Position numbers and translations under genes: made by a program. Of a stretch of 8,835 nt of DNA, positions 1 to 7,395 are shown piece by piece. A model generated the notes under the pieces. It saw nothing but the letters and a program-made list of their open reading frames with translations, had not been told where the DNA came from and ran no database searches. The stretch spans positions 1 through 8,835 of the forward strand of contig JAFZAR010000073.1 in the NCBI GenBank assembly GCA_017557085.1, written 5' to 3'. Source of the stretch: Verrucomicrobiota bacterium. Lineage in GTDB: Bacteria; Verrucomicrobiota; Verrucomicrobiia; Limisphaerales; UBA1412. Numbering within the stretch: the first letter of the stretch is position 1; every line of letters begins with the position of its first letter.

Positions 1-1
1 A

Positions 2-373
2 GAAGGCGGCGCGCGCTACTTCTGTGTGCAAACTCAGAAGACTTCCGGTTCCTCCAACACCAAGTGGATCACCCAGTGGCGTCCGACAGAGGATCAGGAT
101 GTAAACGATAACACATCCAAACGCTACGGCAATTACACATGGCCGCAATGGCTGCGTCTGCGCAAGGTTGGTCATACCTATTATGGTATCGTCAGTTCTG
201 ACGGTATAAACTGGGAAAAATTATGGTCTGAAGATACTGATACATGGGAAGAAGGTCCTCTGGTTCCCGTTGAAGGAGCAATGCCTCTGGCAGTTGGTGT
301 CTTTGTGACTTCCCACAATGCTGACAGCAATGATTCTATTCTCACCGCTTATGATTTCCAGGCGTTCCCGCAG
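2..373 (+). other. ConA-like (DUF1349-type) module A, C-terminal half
   Basis: Protein module within the giant gene, cut by the window edge. It keeps the WRPT motif (77-88), a WLRLRKVG strand, an SSDGINWE turn and a VGVFVTSH strand. All of these recur in module D (5123-5740). The missing N-terminal half should carry a GDF...AGLxxR strand pair, as modules B to D do. Confidence 0.7.
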
Positions 374-3300
374 ACTCCGGTCGCCTTTGAACATGCGTTG
401 GAGGATAAGGAAATCACTGCCGGCACGACTTACAAGCTGGAAGCCAAAGTCAGCGGTTACAATCCTTTCACTTATGTTTGGAAGAAAGACGGTAAAGTCA
501 TTGCTCAGGGTACTGAGCTTTTTGCCAATTCTTTCAGCTATAAGATCGAAGCCGCGAAGGTCTCTGATTCCGGAACCTATACTCTGGAAGTGACCAACAC
601 GGCCAATGGCCAAACAACCACAAAGACCTCCTCTGCCAAACTGACGGTGGTGACTGACGTGAAAGCTCCGGAGATCCTGAGCGTTCAGGCGTTCGAGAAC
701 ACTGTGGGTATCACCTTCAATGAAGCGGTGGATTCCACCAGCGCGACACAGGCCGCCAATTATACCGTGGCAGGCAAGACGGTGACCCAGGTCGAGCAGA
801 GAACGAGTGACCGTGTGACACTGATCCTGAACAGCAAAGTGAGCACCGGTGCCTCTGTGGACGTGACAGTGAAGAACGTGGCCGACCTTTCCGGCAACAA
901 GATCACCGAAGCGACGGCGACAGCGACAGCGGATTTCGCGCTGTCTGTCACTGGTAAGCCGTTCACGCCGGGTTATGCCGAGGCGATGGGCGGTGACGGA
1001 TTCTTCATCAACAACCAGGGCCTTGTGAACTGGGGCAATTATGATGAAGACACATTCGTCTATAAGACCTTCACAGGTGACTTCGATATCCGTATGCGTG
1101 TTCTGGACCAGAGCTACACGACCCAATGGGCTCGTGCCGGTCTGCAGATCCGCACCGCTCTGGATACCGGCAAAGCGGCTCCGCACAGCGCTTATATGGA
1201 GATCCATCATTGTCCGATGAAGATGATGGATTGGAGTGACAGCCTGGGCGGTTACACCGAGCCTTATGACAATATCCATGGCGTGGAACAGGATGATTAT
1301 CGCTATGCGGTTGAATCCAACGCCCGTCTTGCCAACAACGGCGGTACAGGCGGCTATGGCAATACCCGTTCCATCGTTGTGGATGGTGTTCGTACCTCTC
1401 TGGGCGACTTCTATCTGAATGATGGCGAGGCATGGCTGCGCATCGGCCGTGTCGGCAAGGTGATCAATGCCTACTACGGAATCAAATCCGGCGGCGAAAT
1501 CTCCTGGACACGTATCAACAGCCAGACACTCAATGATCTGGGTACAGTTGCTTACGCCGGACCTCACTATGGTATCGAGGGCAATAACTTTGGTGCCACT
1601 GCCGGTCTGACCAATGAGTTCAAGAACCCGACCACCTATTTCTTCATGAGTGCCGCTAACTATGAAGAAGGTTATCTGGAACCGGTCGCGCTGCAAAGAT
1701 CTCCTGTCAGCAAGAGCATCAAAGCTCCGGCTCCGTTCAGCCTGACTGTTACGGCCACCGGTGATCCGCTCACCTATCAGTGGTACAAAGACGGCAAGCC
1801 GATCGAAGGCGCTATCTTCGCGACCTATTCCGTGGATCCTTCCAAGGGATCTGATTCCGGTGAATACTACTGCGAGATCATGAACTTCGGTTCCGGAGCC
1901 CCCGACAAGGGAACATCTATCATTTCCGATACCGCGACTGTGGTCGTGGAAGAGGATACGACCGCTCCGACAGTGACCAGCTGCAGCTACTACGCGGGTG
2001 ACAAATCCGTCACGCTGACCTTCAGCGAGACACTGGAAGCCACCTCTGCGACTACACCGGCCAACTACACAGTCATTGATCCGACAGGCAAAGAACTGGC
2101 GATCAATAATCTGACCCTCAGCAACAACTACAAGACTGCTCACTTCTACTGCGAAGGTTTGGAAGACGGTCTGGTTTACAATGTGAAACTGGGCAAGATC
2201 ACGGATCCTTCCGGTAACGAAGTGGAACACAAAGATGTGACCTTCACGACGACCGTTTATCTGAACGGTGCGATCGCGAACTACTACAACTACAGCAGTG
2301 ACAGTTATCCTTCCGCTCTCGCGGACTTCATCACTACTGTTTCCAATGGAACGGCACCCAGTGAGAAGGTCAGTTATGACTATCTGGAAACCCCGTCTGC
2401 CCGTGGTGATTACTACTGCGTGTACTTCAAGGGTCTCCTCATTGCTCCTGAAACCGGTAACTATCGTTTCGCGGTCAGCAGTGATGACTACAGCCAGCTC
2501 TATCTGAGTACCGACGCGACCGCGGCCAACAAGACTCTTGTGGCAGAACAGACTGCTTGGTGTAACTTCCGTGGCTTTGATACCGGTGCAGGCGGAACCG
2601 CTCCGACTCAATCCGGTGACATCTATCTGGAAGCCGGCAAGAACTACTACTTCGAGGGTTATATGCTGGAAGCGTCCGGCGGTGATAACTTCTCTATTGC
2701 ATGGTCATTGCCGAGTCAGGGTCCGACCCGGATTCCTGATAACGCGACTCCGATCTCCGCGGCTTATGTGCTGAATCTGGAGGCCGAAGTCAATCCGGCC
2801 AATACGACTCTTGAGATCGTGAGCCAGCCGCCCGCAACGGTGACTGCTTATGAAAACGGTGCCGCTTCATTGCCGGTGGTTGTGAACTATTCATCCGATC
2901 TGGGTGATGTGGCTCCGACTTACAACTGGTACGTGAAGAACGACAATCTGACCACTGGTGCGTGGATGCCGGTGAGCTCTATTGCCTTCACCGATCCTGC
3001 TTCTGTGACCGGTGCGAACACCAGCACACTGCAGTTCAAGAATCTGGCCGGATGGGAACACTCCGGTGTTTATCGTCTGGACATGGTTCTGGCCGGTAAG
3101 ACACTCTCCTCACAGGAGATCACACTGAACGTGGTCAATGATACCGAAGCTCCGACCGCCAAGGTCAAGGGCAACAACACGATGGAAAATCTCACTGTTG
3201 AATTCAGTGAAGTTGTTTCCGGTCTTGATGATCCGTCCAACTACAACATCAGCGGCCTGACTGTTCTGGCCGCGACCGCTAATGAGACAATGGATGTGGC

Positions 3301-5962
3301 CTTCCTGCAGACTACTCGTCAGGAAGAAGGCAAAGTCTATAATGTCAAGTTCCAGAATATCTATGATAGTGTTGGAAATACGATTCCCTCGAACTACTCA
3401 GCCAGCTTCACCAGCTTTGTCTGGGTACCGGGTTACACACTCCTGGAATGCTTCGATGTGGAGACTGCGGCTGCTGATCTCTTTGATACGATCCATTGGA
3501 CTCCTGAGCTGAATGCTTATCAGGTACCCGCTCAGGCCGGTAATTATGTGGAGATCCTGAAGACGACATTCGATCAGGATAACTGCACGGAACGTGTCAG
3601 TGGTTACCTCGTACCTGCCGAAAGCGGTACTTATGAATTCGCTGGTTCCTGCGACGACGACTTCAAACTCTGGATCTCTCCGACCGAGAGTGTCTATGAT
3701 ATGAGCGATGACGTTGTCTGCTGGGAAGAAGGCTGGAACAGCAGTGGCGAGCGTATCTATGACTGGACCGGTGCGACCGGTACTTATGGAACAACTCCGA
3801 TCGATCTGCAGGCTGGTCAGAAGTACTTCTTCACCGTAGCTCTGCGCGAAGGTACCGGCGGTGACTTTGTGTCACTGACCTGGAGACTCCTGCCGAACGC
3901 GATGCAGGCAAACGGCACAGCCCCGATCCTGACAGGCGATCTGTTAGGTATGTACATTGACGGTGATGCTTGCGAGCTGACGATCACCAAGCAGCCTGAA
4001 GATGTCACCGGCAAGGCTGGTGATTCCGTAGCCGTTTCCGTGGAAGCGACAACAGTCAATCCTTTCAACGCTCCGATCAGCTACCAGTGGTATCTGAACG
4101 GTCAGCCCGTTGCTGGTGCGACAGCCGCCTCCCTGACATTCACTCTGACACCTGATATGAATGGTGCTCTGGGTTACTGCGAACTGAGCATCCCCGGCAA
4201 GACCGTGAAGTCTCATGAGGCGAAGATCACTGTGGAAGCAAGCAGTGAACAGGTCAATCCGGTGACAGTCTCCGGTGTGGACAACACAGTCGTTGTGGCC
4301 TTTGACAAACCGGTGGATACTGAATCCGCGACAACCATCGCCAACTACACAGTGGCTGGCGCGATCGTGGAATCTGCCGCAATGCACGCGAACAGTGAAA
4401 ACGTGGTCGAGCTGAAAGTCTCCGGTGAACTGGGCGACGTTATCGTGGTGACCGTGGGCAGCGTGAAGAACCTGTCCGGTCTGCCGATGAGCGCTCCTGT
4501 GACACTCGAAGGCGGTTATTGCAGCATGGATTACACCGTTCTGAATCCGAGCGGTGCTGCTACCGCTTACGCGACAGTGAGCACGGATGGTACATACACC
4601 CTCCATGCCGGCGGCGGTGACTATTGGGGTAACTCAGAAGTTGGCTGTCTGTTCCTGTACGAGGAAGTCGAAGGCGACTTCGATGTAGTCCTCTGTGTGG
4701 AAGACATTGAAAACAACAACGTCTGGTCCAAGGCCGGTCTCGCGTTCCGCGCGACTCTGGATGCCAACAGTGCTCATGCCTCTATGCTGGCGACACCTGT
4801 CCGTGTTCAGATGACCTATCGTCCGACGGCTGGTGAGACTTCACTGGAAGATTCAACTATCAGAAACTACGGTGATGTGACCTTCCCGAGCAACTGGATC
4901 CGTCTCAAACGCGTGGGCAATCTCTTCACTGCCTACCGTTCACTGGACGGCAACTACTGGACGTATGTCGGCGAGGTTACTGAAGCCAAGGCTCAGCTGC
5001 CTGCGGCGGGTTACCTCGGCATTGTGTACAGCACACAAGATCAGGATAACTATCACACCGCAATCGTAAGCGGATATAATTCTCAGTACGTGGCGCCGGC
5101 TCTGCCGACACCTGATCCGAGTGATTATACCTTCACGATGGTCGGCTATGAAGACGGCGGCGTGGAAGGCTTCTACGATTATGACGCTGAAACCGGTATG
5201 TTCTCCGTCTGGGGCTGCGGCTCTGATATCTGGGGAACAAGTGATCACTTCAGCTTCCTCTATCGTCCGGTTCCTGCGGGTGACTTCAGCCTCACTGTGA
5301 AGCTGAATGACTTCCCGGCCACTTCTAACGGCTGGGCCAAGGCTGGTCTGATGGTTCGTGAATCTGCCGCTGACGGCACATTCCCGATCGATTCACGCTA
5401 TGTGGTGATGCACTCACAGAGAGCATACAACACAAGCAACGGTCAATTCAGATCCGCGTGGCGTCCGACCATCGGTCTGAATGTGGATGACGCTCACTCC
5501 ATGAGCGGTCCGAACTACAGCTATCCTTGCTGGATGCGTCTGTCTCGCGAAGGTACCGCTACCCGCGGCTACATCAGCTATGACGGCGTCAACTGGGAAC
5601 AGTATCTGGAGACCTACACCGGCGAATGGCTGGATGGTGACCTGGGCACCGAACTGCCTCTCTATGTGGGTATGTTCGTGACCTCTCACGATATGAACAG
5701 CTCTGACGCTTGTGCGTACTTCAGCAATGTGACCTTCGTGGGCGGCGATGTGCCTCCGGTTGGTGATCTGGAACTGTTCTACAGCATTGAAGGCGAAGAC
5801 CTGGTTCTCCGCTGGGAAGCCGCCACAGGCGCAAGCCTGGAAGTGGCTCCGACAGCTGACAGTGCCAGCTGGACGATCATTGAAGGCGAACTGGTAGGCG
5901 GTGCCTATCAGGCCAGAGTCCCGATGGCTCAGGCTGCCGGATTCTATCGTCTGGTGAAGTAG
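2..5962 (+). CDS. Giant modular secreted/surface protein (Ig, SbsA Ig-like, PA14 and ConA-like modules), 5'-truncated
   Basis: The frame is open to the left edge, so the true start lies upstream. A GTG at position 26 falls inside a domain and is not a credible start. The visible 1,986 residues are almost wholly beta-sandwich modules: ConA-like 2-373 (C-terminal half only), Ig 374-652, SbsA-like 653-937, ConA-like 935-1681, Ig 1682-1954, SbsA-like 1955-2263, PA14 2264-2770, Ig 2810-3136, SbsA-like 3137-3427, PA14 3431-3961, Ig 3974-4240, SbsA-like 4241-4519, ConA-like 4520-5089, ConA-like 5123-5740, tail 5741-5959. I see no catalytic domain, LPXTG motif, PEP-CTERM tail or membrane helix in this part. 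The signal peptide must lie upstream, outside the window. PA14 and ConA-like modules usually bind glycans, so I infer an extracellular adhesin or polysaccharide-binding scaffold. The ligand is unknown. Hairpins follow the TAG stop. The gene is certain; the function is only broadly inferred. Confidence 0.96.
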   Translation, partial: EGGARYFCVQTQKTSGSSNTKWITQWRPTEDQDVNDNTSKRYGNYTWPQWLRLRKVGHTYYGIVSSDGINWEKLWSEDTDTWEEGPLVPVEGAMPLAVGVFVTSHNADSNDSILTAYDFQAFPQTPVAFEHALEDKEITAGTTYKLEAKVSGYNPFTYVWKKDGKVIAQGTELFANSFSYKIEAAKVSDSGTYTLEVTNTANGQTTTKTSSAKLTVVTDVKAPEILSVQAFENTVGITFNEAVDSTSATQAANYTVAGKTVTQVEQRTSDRVTLILNSKVSTGASVDVTVKNVADLSGNKITEATATATADFALSVTGKPFTPGYAEAMGGDGFFINNQGLVNWGNYDEDTFVYKTFTGDFDIRMRVLDQSYTTQWARAGLQIRTALDTGKAAPHSAYMEIHHCPMKMMDWSDSLGGYTEPYDNIHGVEQDDYRYAVESNARLANNGGTGGYGNTRSIVVDGVRTSLGDFYLNDGEAWLRIGRVGKVINAYYGIKSGGEISWTRINSQTLNDLGTVAYAGPHYGIEGNNFGATAGLTNEFKNPTTYFFMSAANYEEGYLEPVALQRSPVSKSIKAPAPFSLTVTATGDPLTYQWYKDGKPIEGAIFATYSVDPSKGSDSGEYYCEIMNFGSGAPDKGTSIISDTATVVVEEDTTAPTVTSCSYYAGDKSVTLTFSETLEATSATTPANYTVIDPTGKELAINNLTLSNNYKTAHFYCEGLEDGLVYNVKLGKITDPSGNEVEHKDVTFTTTVYLNGAIANYYNYSSDSYPSALADFITTVSNGTAPSEKVSYDYLETPSARGDYYCVYFKGLLIAPETGNYRFAVSSDDYSQLYLSTDATAANKTLVAEQTAWCNFRGFDTGAGGTAPTQSGDIYLEAGKNYYFEGYMLEASGGDNFSIAWSLPSQGPTRIPDNATPISAAYVLNLEAEVNPANTTLEIVSQPPATVTAYENGAASLPVVVNYSSDLGDVAPTYNWYVKNDNLTTGAWMPVSSIAFTDPASVTGANTSTLQFKNLAGWEHSGVYRLDMVLAGKTLSSQEITLNVVNDTEAPTAKVKGNNTMENLTVEFSEVVSGLDDPSNYNISGLTVLAATANETMDVAFLQTTRQEEGKVYNVKFQNIYDSVGNTIPSNYSASFTSFVWVPGYTLLECFDVETAAADLFDTIHWTPELNAYQVPAQAGNYVEILKTTFDQDNCTERVSGYLVPAESGTYEFAGSCDDDFKLWISPTESVYDMSDDVVCWEEGWNSSGERIYDWTGATGTYGTTPIDLQAGQKYFFTVALREGTGGDFVSLTWRLLPNAMQANGTAPILTGDLLGMYIDGDACELTITKQPEDVTGKAGDSVAVSVEATTVNPFNAPISYQWYLNGQPVAGATAASLTFTLTPDMNGALGYCELSIPGKTVKSHEAKITVEASSEQVNPVTVSGVDNTVVVAFDKPVDTESATTIANYTVAGAIVESAAMHANSENVVELKVSGELGDVIVVTVGSVKNLSGLPMSAPVTLEGGYCSMDYTVLNPSGAATAYATVSTDGTYTLHAGGGDYWGNSEVGCLFLYEEVEGDFDVVLCVEDIENNNVWSKAGLAFRATLDANSAHASMLATPVRVQMTYRPTAGETSLEDSTIRNYGDVTFPSNWIRLKRVGNLFTAYRSLDGNYWTYVGEVTEAKAQLPAAGYLGIVYSTQDQDNYHTAIVSGYNSQYVAPALPTPDPSDYTFTMVGYEDGGVEGFYDYDAETGMFSVWGCGSDIWGTSDHFSFLYRPVPAGDFSLTVKLNDFPATSNGWAKAGLMVRESAADGTFPIDSRYVVMHSQRAYNTSNGQFRSAWRPTIGLNVDDAHSMSGPNYSYPCWMRLSREGTATRGYISYDGVNWEQYLETYTGEWLDGDLGTELPLYVGMFVTSHDMNSSDACAYFSNVTFVGGDVPPVGDLELFYSIEGEDLVLRWEAATGASLEVAPTADSASWTIIEGELVGGAYQARVPMAQAAGFYRLVK
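374..949 (+). repeat. Ig + SbsA Ig-like pair 1
   Basis: Protein-level repeat unit. The Ig-like half shows the YVWKKDG core strand and DSGTYTLEV F-strand typical of I-set-like bacterial domains. The SbsA-like half begins at KAPEI and carries FNEAVDSTSATQAANYTV followed by DLSGNKI. That pattern recurs in pairs 2 to 4 and matches the known Big_5/SbsA style (F.E.V...S, NYTV, D.SGN). Confidence 0.75.
911..931 (+). repeat. Short in-frame hexanucleotide tandem repeat (gcgac[g/a])
   Basis: Three and a half copies of a 6-base unit (gcgacg, gcgaca, gcgaca, gcg) encode an alternating Ala-Thr run at the end of the first SbsA-like domain. A 6-base unit keeps frame if it slips. It is short and may simply reflect codon choice. 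Confidence 0.4.
935..1681 (+). other. ConA-like (DUF1349-type) module B
   Basis: The longest copy of this module in the protein (about 249 codons). The GDFD strand (1076-1087) is followed by WARAGLQIR, the strand pair shared with modules C and D. It then has a long insert relative to them (Gly/Asn/Tyr-rich, including HHCPMKMMD and NNGGTGGYGN) before the WLRIGRVG strand. The extra loops could shape a different ligand site. Confidence 0.7.
1682..2263 (+). repeat. Ig + SbsA Ig-like pair 2
   Basis: The Ig half has YQWYKDGKPIEG and SDSGEYYCEI. The SbsA-like half starts at TTAPTVTS and has FSETLEATSATTPANYTV and DPSGNEV. It ends directly at the first PA14 module. This is the best-preserved of the four pairs by eye. 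Confidence 0.78.
2264..2770 (+). other. PA14 domain 1
   Basis: The core PA14 signature is present: YFKGLLIAPETGNYRF, then SSDDYSQLYLS with the paired Asp, then LVAEQTAW, then an IYLEAGKNYYFEGYMLEASGGD stretch, and finally an AWSLP strand. PA14 modules are often carbohydrate-binding in bacterial and yeast surface proteins. That role is family knowledge and is not shown here. Confidence 0.85.
2810..3427 (+). repeat. Ig + SbsA Ig-like pair 3
   Basis: The Ig half starts at IVSQPPATV, has YNWYVKND and ends with HSGVYRLDM. The SbsA-like half (TEAPTAKV) has FSEVVSGLDDPSNYNI and DSVGNTI. It is shorter than the other SbsA copies and has lost the SAT..ANYTV spelling, so it is the most divergent of the four in that strand. 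Confidence 0.72.
3431..3961 (+). other. PA14-like domain 2
   Basis: Diverged copy of the PA14 fold. It has VSGYLVPAESGTYEFAG, then CDDDFKLWIS with the Asp pair kept, a W-rich middle (CWEEGW, YDW), IDLQAGQKYFFTVAL and a final LTWRLLP strand. The first 50 residues (LLECFDVET...) match the usual PA14 start poorly, so the N-terminal boundary is approximate. Confidence 0.75.
3974..4519 (+). repeat. Ig + SbsA Ig-like pair 4
   Basis: The Ig half starts at ITKQPEDV and has YQWYLNGQPVAG and a weakened F-strand, GALGYCEL, without the DSG triplet. The SbsA-like half has FDKPVDTESATTIANYTV. Its late motif is NLSGLPM instead of D.SGN, so the usual Asn after SG is lost. Confidence 0.74.
4520..5089 (+). 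other. ConA-like (DUF1349-type) module C
   Basis: GDFD (4673-4684) is followed by WSKAGLAFRATLD, YRPT (4817-4828), WIRLKRVG and SLDGNYWTYVG. It is compact and lacks both the FVTSH strand seen in A and D and the long insert of B. Confidence 0.74.
5123..5740 (+). other. ConA-like (DUF1349-type) module D
   Basis: GDFS (5279-5290), WAKAGLMVRES, WRPT (5459-5470), WMRLSREG, SYDGVNWEQY and VGMFVTSHD. It aligns along its second half with the half-module at the left edge better than with its direct neighbour C. Confidence 0.76.
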
Positions 5963-5982
5963 TTCGATAACACTTGATTTGC

Positions 5983-6007
5983 GGGTGTCCTTCTCGTAAG
6001 GACACCC
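5983..6007 (+). other. Perfect 10-bp hairpin just after the giant gene
   Basis: The arm gggtgtcctt (5983-5992) pairs perfectly with aaggacaccc (5998-6007) across a 5-base loop (ctcgt). It starts 20 bases after the TAG stop. C and A bases follow instead of a T-run, so it is not a classic intrinsic terminator. It may protect the 3' end of the long mRNA or act with the next hairpin. Confidence 0.6.
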
Positions 6008-6018
6008 CCAAACCGGGA

Positions 6019-6062
6019 AAAACAAAGGCCGAAGTTTTGAAAAAAGCTCCGGCCTTTGTTTT
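6019..6062 (+). terminator. Rho-independent terminator after the giant gene
   Basis: A 13-bp perfect stem pairs 6019-6031 (aaaacaaaggccg) with 6050-6062 (cggcctttgtttt). The inner part can pair further (6033-6038 with 6042-6048, one bulged G), leaving a GAA loop. The 5' arm starts with an A-run and the 3' arm ends with T-rich sequence, so it could work on both strands. It would separate the giant gene from the next one. Confidence 0.82.
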
Positions 6063-6132
6063 CGCTTGTGACCAGGGAGAAAAACAGGGAAAATAGGCAC
6101 TGAAGCAGAGAACTGCTGAATAGATTTTGAAG

Positions 6133-7395
6133 ATGGATCCGCTGCTGATAAATCAGAATAAAGATACCGCTGTCCAGGTCAGAGAATGGCTTTCGGGAGC
6201 GACACGAAATTGGAACATTGCGAATCGAAAAACGCTTCTGATCGTGCCGGATCAGACTCGGACGGCACCGCTGGGGATGTTGTTCAAGGCATTTTGCGAA
6301 TTGTGGCTGGAGTCTGCCGCCGCGCTGGATGTGATGGTGGCGCTGGGGACTCATCCGCCTATGAGCGAAGAAGCGATCTGCCGTCGCCTGGAGCTGACCG
6401 CGCGGGAACGCTCCGAGCGTTACGGGAAGGTGAGCTTCCTCAATCACGACTGGAGCGATCCCGCCGCGTTGAAGACGGTCGGCAAATTGTCACGCGAAAC
6501 GATCAAGGATCTTTCCGGCGGTCTGTTCTCGATGGATGTGGAGGTGCAGGTGAACCGGAAGATTTTTGATTATGACCAGATCCTGATCATGGGGCCGGTC
6601 TATCCGCATGAGGTGGTTGGATTTTCCGGCGGCAATAAGTATCTCTTTCCGGGTATCTCCGGCGCGGAGATCATCAACTTTTTCCATTGGCTGGGAGCGG
6701 TCGTGACCAGTCCCGCCATCATTGGTCGGGCGCATACGCCGGTGCGTGCCGTGGTGGATCGGGCAGCGGCGCTGATAGATATTCCCAAGTTCTGTCTCTG
6801 CATGGTCACGGATCACCGGGGCGATCTGGCAGTGCTGACAGGCGGTACCCCGGAGAAAGCCTGGGCCGAGGCCTGGCCGCATACGGAGCGCCTGCATGTG
6901 ACGTTCAAGGACCATGCCTTCCGTCAGATCTTATCCTGTGCACCGGAGATGTACGATGAACTGTGGGTCGCCGGCAAGTGTATGTACAAGCTGGAACCGG
7001 TGCTGGCCGATGGCGGTGAGCTGATCATTTACGCACCGCATTTGTCTAAGATTTCAGATACACATGGCGAACGCATTTTGAAGAACGGTTATCATTGCCG
7101 TGACTTTTTCCTGAAACAATGGGAACGGTATAAAACAGAACCATGGGGAGTGCTGGCACATTGCACACACGTTTTCGGAGGTGGACAGTATGATCCAACC
7201 AGTGGAGTGGAAACGCCCCGTGCCCGTGTGACTCTGGCGACACAGATTCCGGAGAATGTTTGCCGGCGTCTGAACCTGGGTTATCGCGATCCGTCCGGCA
7301 TCCGTCCGGAGGATTTTGCTGATCGGGAAGAGGAGGGGATCCTGCTGGTACCGAGGGCAGGCGAGATGCTCTACCGGCTGAAGAGCGCAAAGTAA
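6133..7395 (+). CDS. LarA-family nickel-dependent 2-hydroxyacid racemase/epimerase
   Basis: A 420-residue protein, close to the 424 residues of Lactiplantibacillus plantarum lactate racemase LarA. LarA enzymes swap the configuration at C2 of 2-hydroxyacids by hydride transfer, using a nickel-pincer (NPN) cofactor tethered to a lysine. Visible residues match: the DQTR loop with Arg43 (LarA Arg75), GTHPPM with His74 (His108), PHEVVGFSGGNK with His159 and Lys169 (His174 and cofactor Lys184), and His185 in NFFHWLGA (His200). Spacings of 10 and 16 residues equal those in LarA. A MYK near residue 286 may supply the later Tyr/Lys pair. I chose ATG 6133 over a TTG two codons earlier; an in-frame TAG at 6121 limits further extension. 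No strong Shine-Dalgarno is seen. No larB, larC or larE lies in the window. Family homologues act on several hydroxyacids, including malate and sugar acids, so lactate is not assured as the substrate. Confidence 0.93.
   Translation: MDPLLINQNKDTAVQVREWLSGATRNWNIANRKTLLIVPDQTRTAPLGMLFKAFCELWLESAAALDVMVALGTHPPMSEEAICRRLELTARERSERYGKVSFLNHDWSDPAALKTVGKLSRETIKDLSGGLFSMDVEVQVNRKIFDYDQILIMGPVYPHEVVGFSGGNKYLFPGISGAEIINFFHWLGAVVTSPAIIGRAHTPVRAVVDRAAALIDIPKFCLCMVTDHRGDLAVLTGGTPEKAWAEAWPHTERLHVTFKDHAFRQILSCAPEMYDELWVAGKCMYKLEPVLADGGELIIYAPHLSKISDTHGERILKNGYHCRDFFLKQWERYKTEPWGVLAHCTHVFGGGQYDPTSGVETPRARVTLATQIPENVCRRLNLGYRDPSGIRPEDFADREEEGILLVPRAGEMLYRLKSAK

Noticed and set aside
26..28. GTG as the start codon of the giant protein
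   Set aside because: The frame is open to the left edge, and the residues before it (EGGARYFC) align with the matching stretch of module D, so translation starts further upstream.
221..2611. A 796-codon open frame on the minus strand inside the giant gene
   Set aside because: Its codons lie exactly opposite the plus-strand codons. Minus-strand stops there require TTA, CTA or TCA codons in the gene, which this gene largely avoids. The translation is low-complexity-like, resembles no family I know, and the plus-strand protein has clear domains across the whole stretch.
3944..4606. A 220-codon minus-strand open frame, with similar ones at 5414-6100 and 5944-6447
   Set aside because: They are shadows of the giant gene and the LarA gene. 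The last two also run through the terminator hairpins, and none has recognisable domains.
6066..6094. Possible promoter for the LarA gene (ttgtga, 17 bases, gaaaat)
   Set aside because: The -10 match is poor, and many similar matches are expected by chance. A promoter is likely somewhere between the terminator and the ATG, but I cannot place it.
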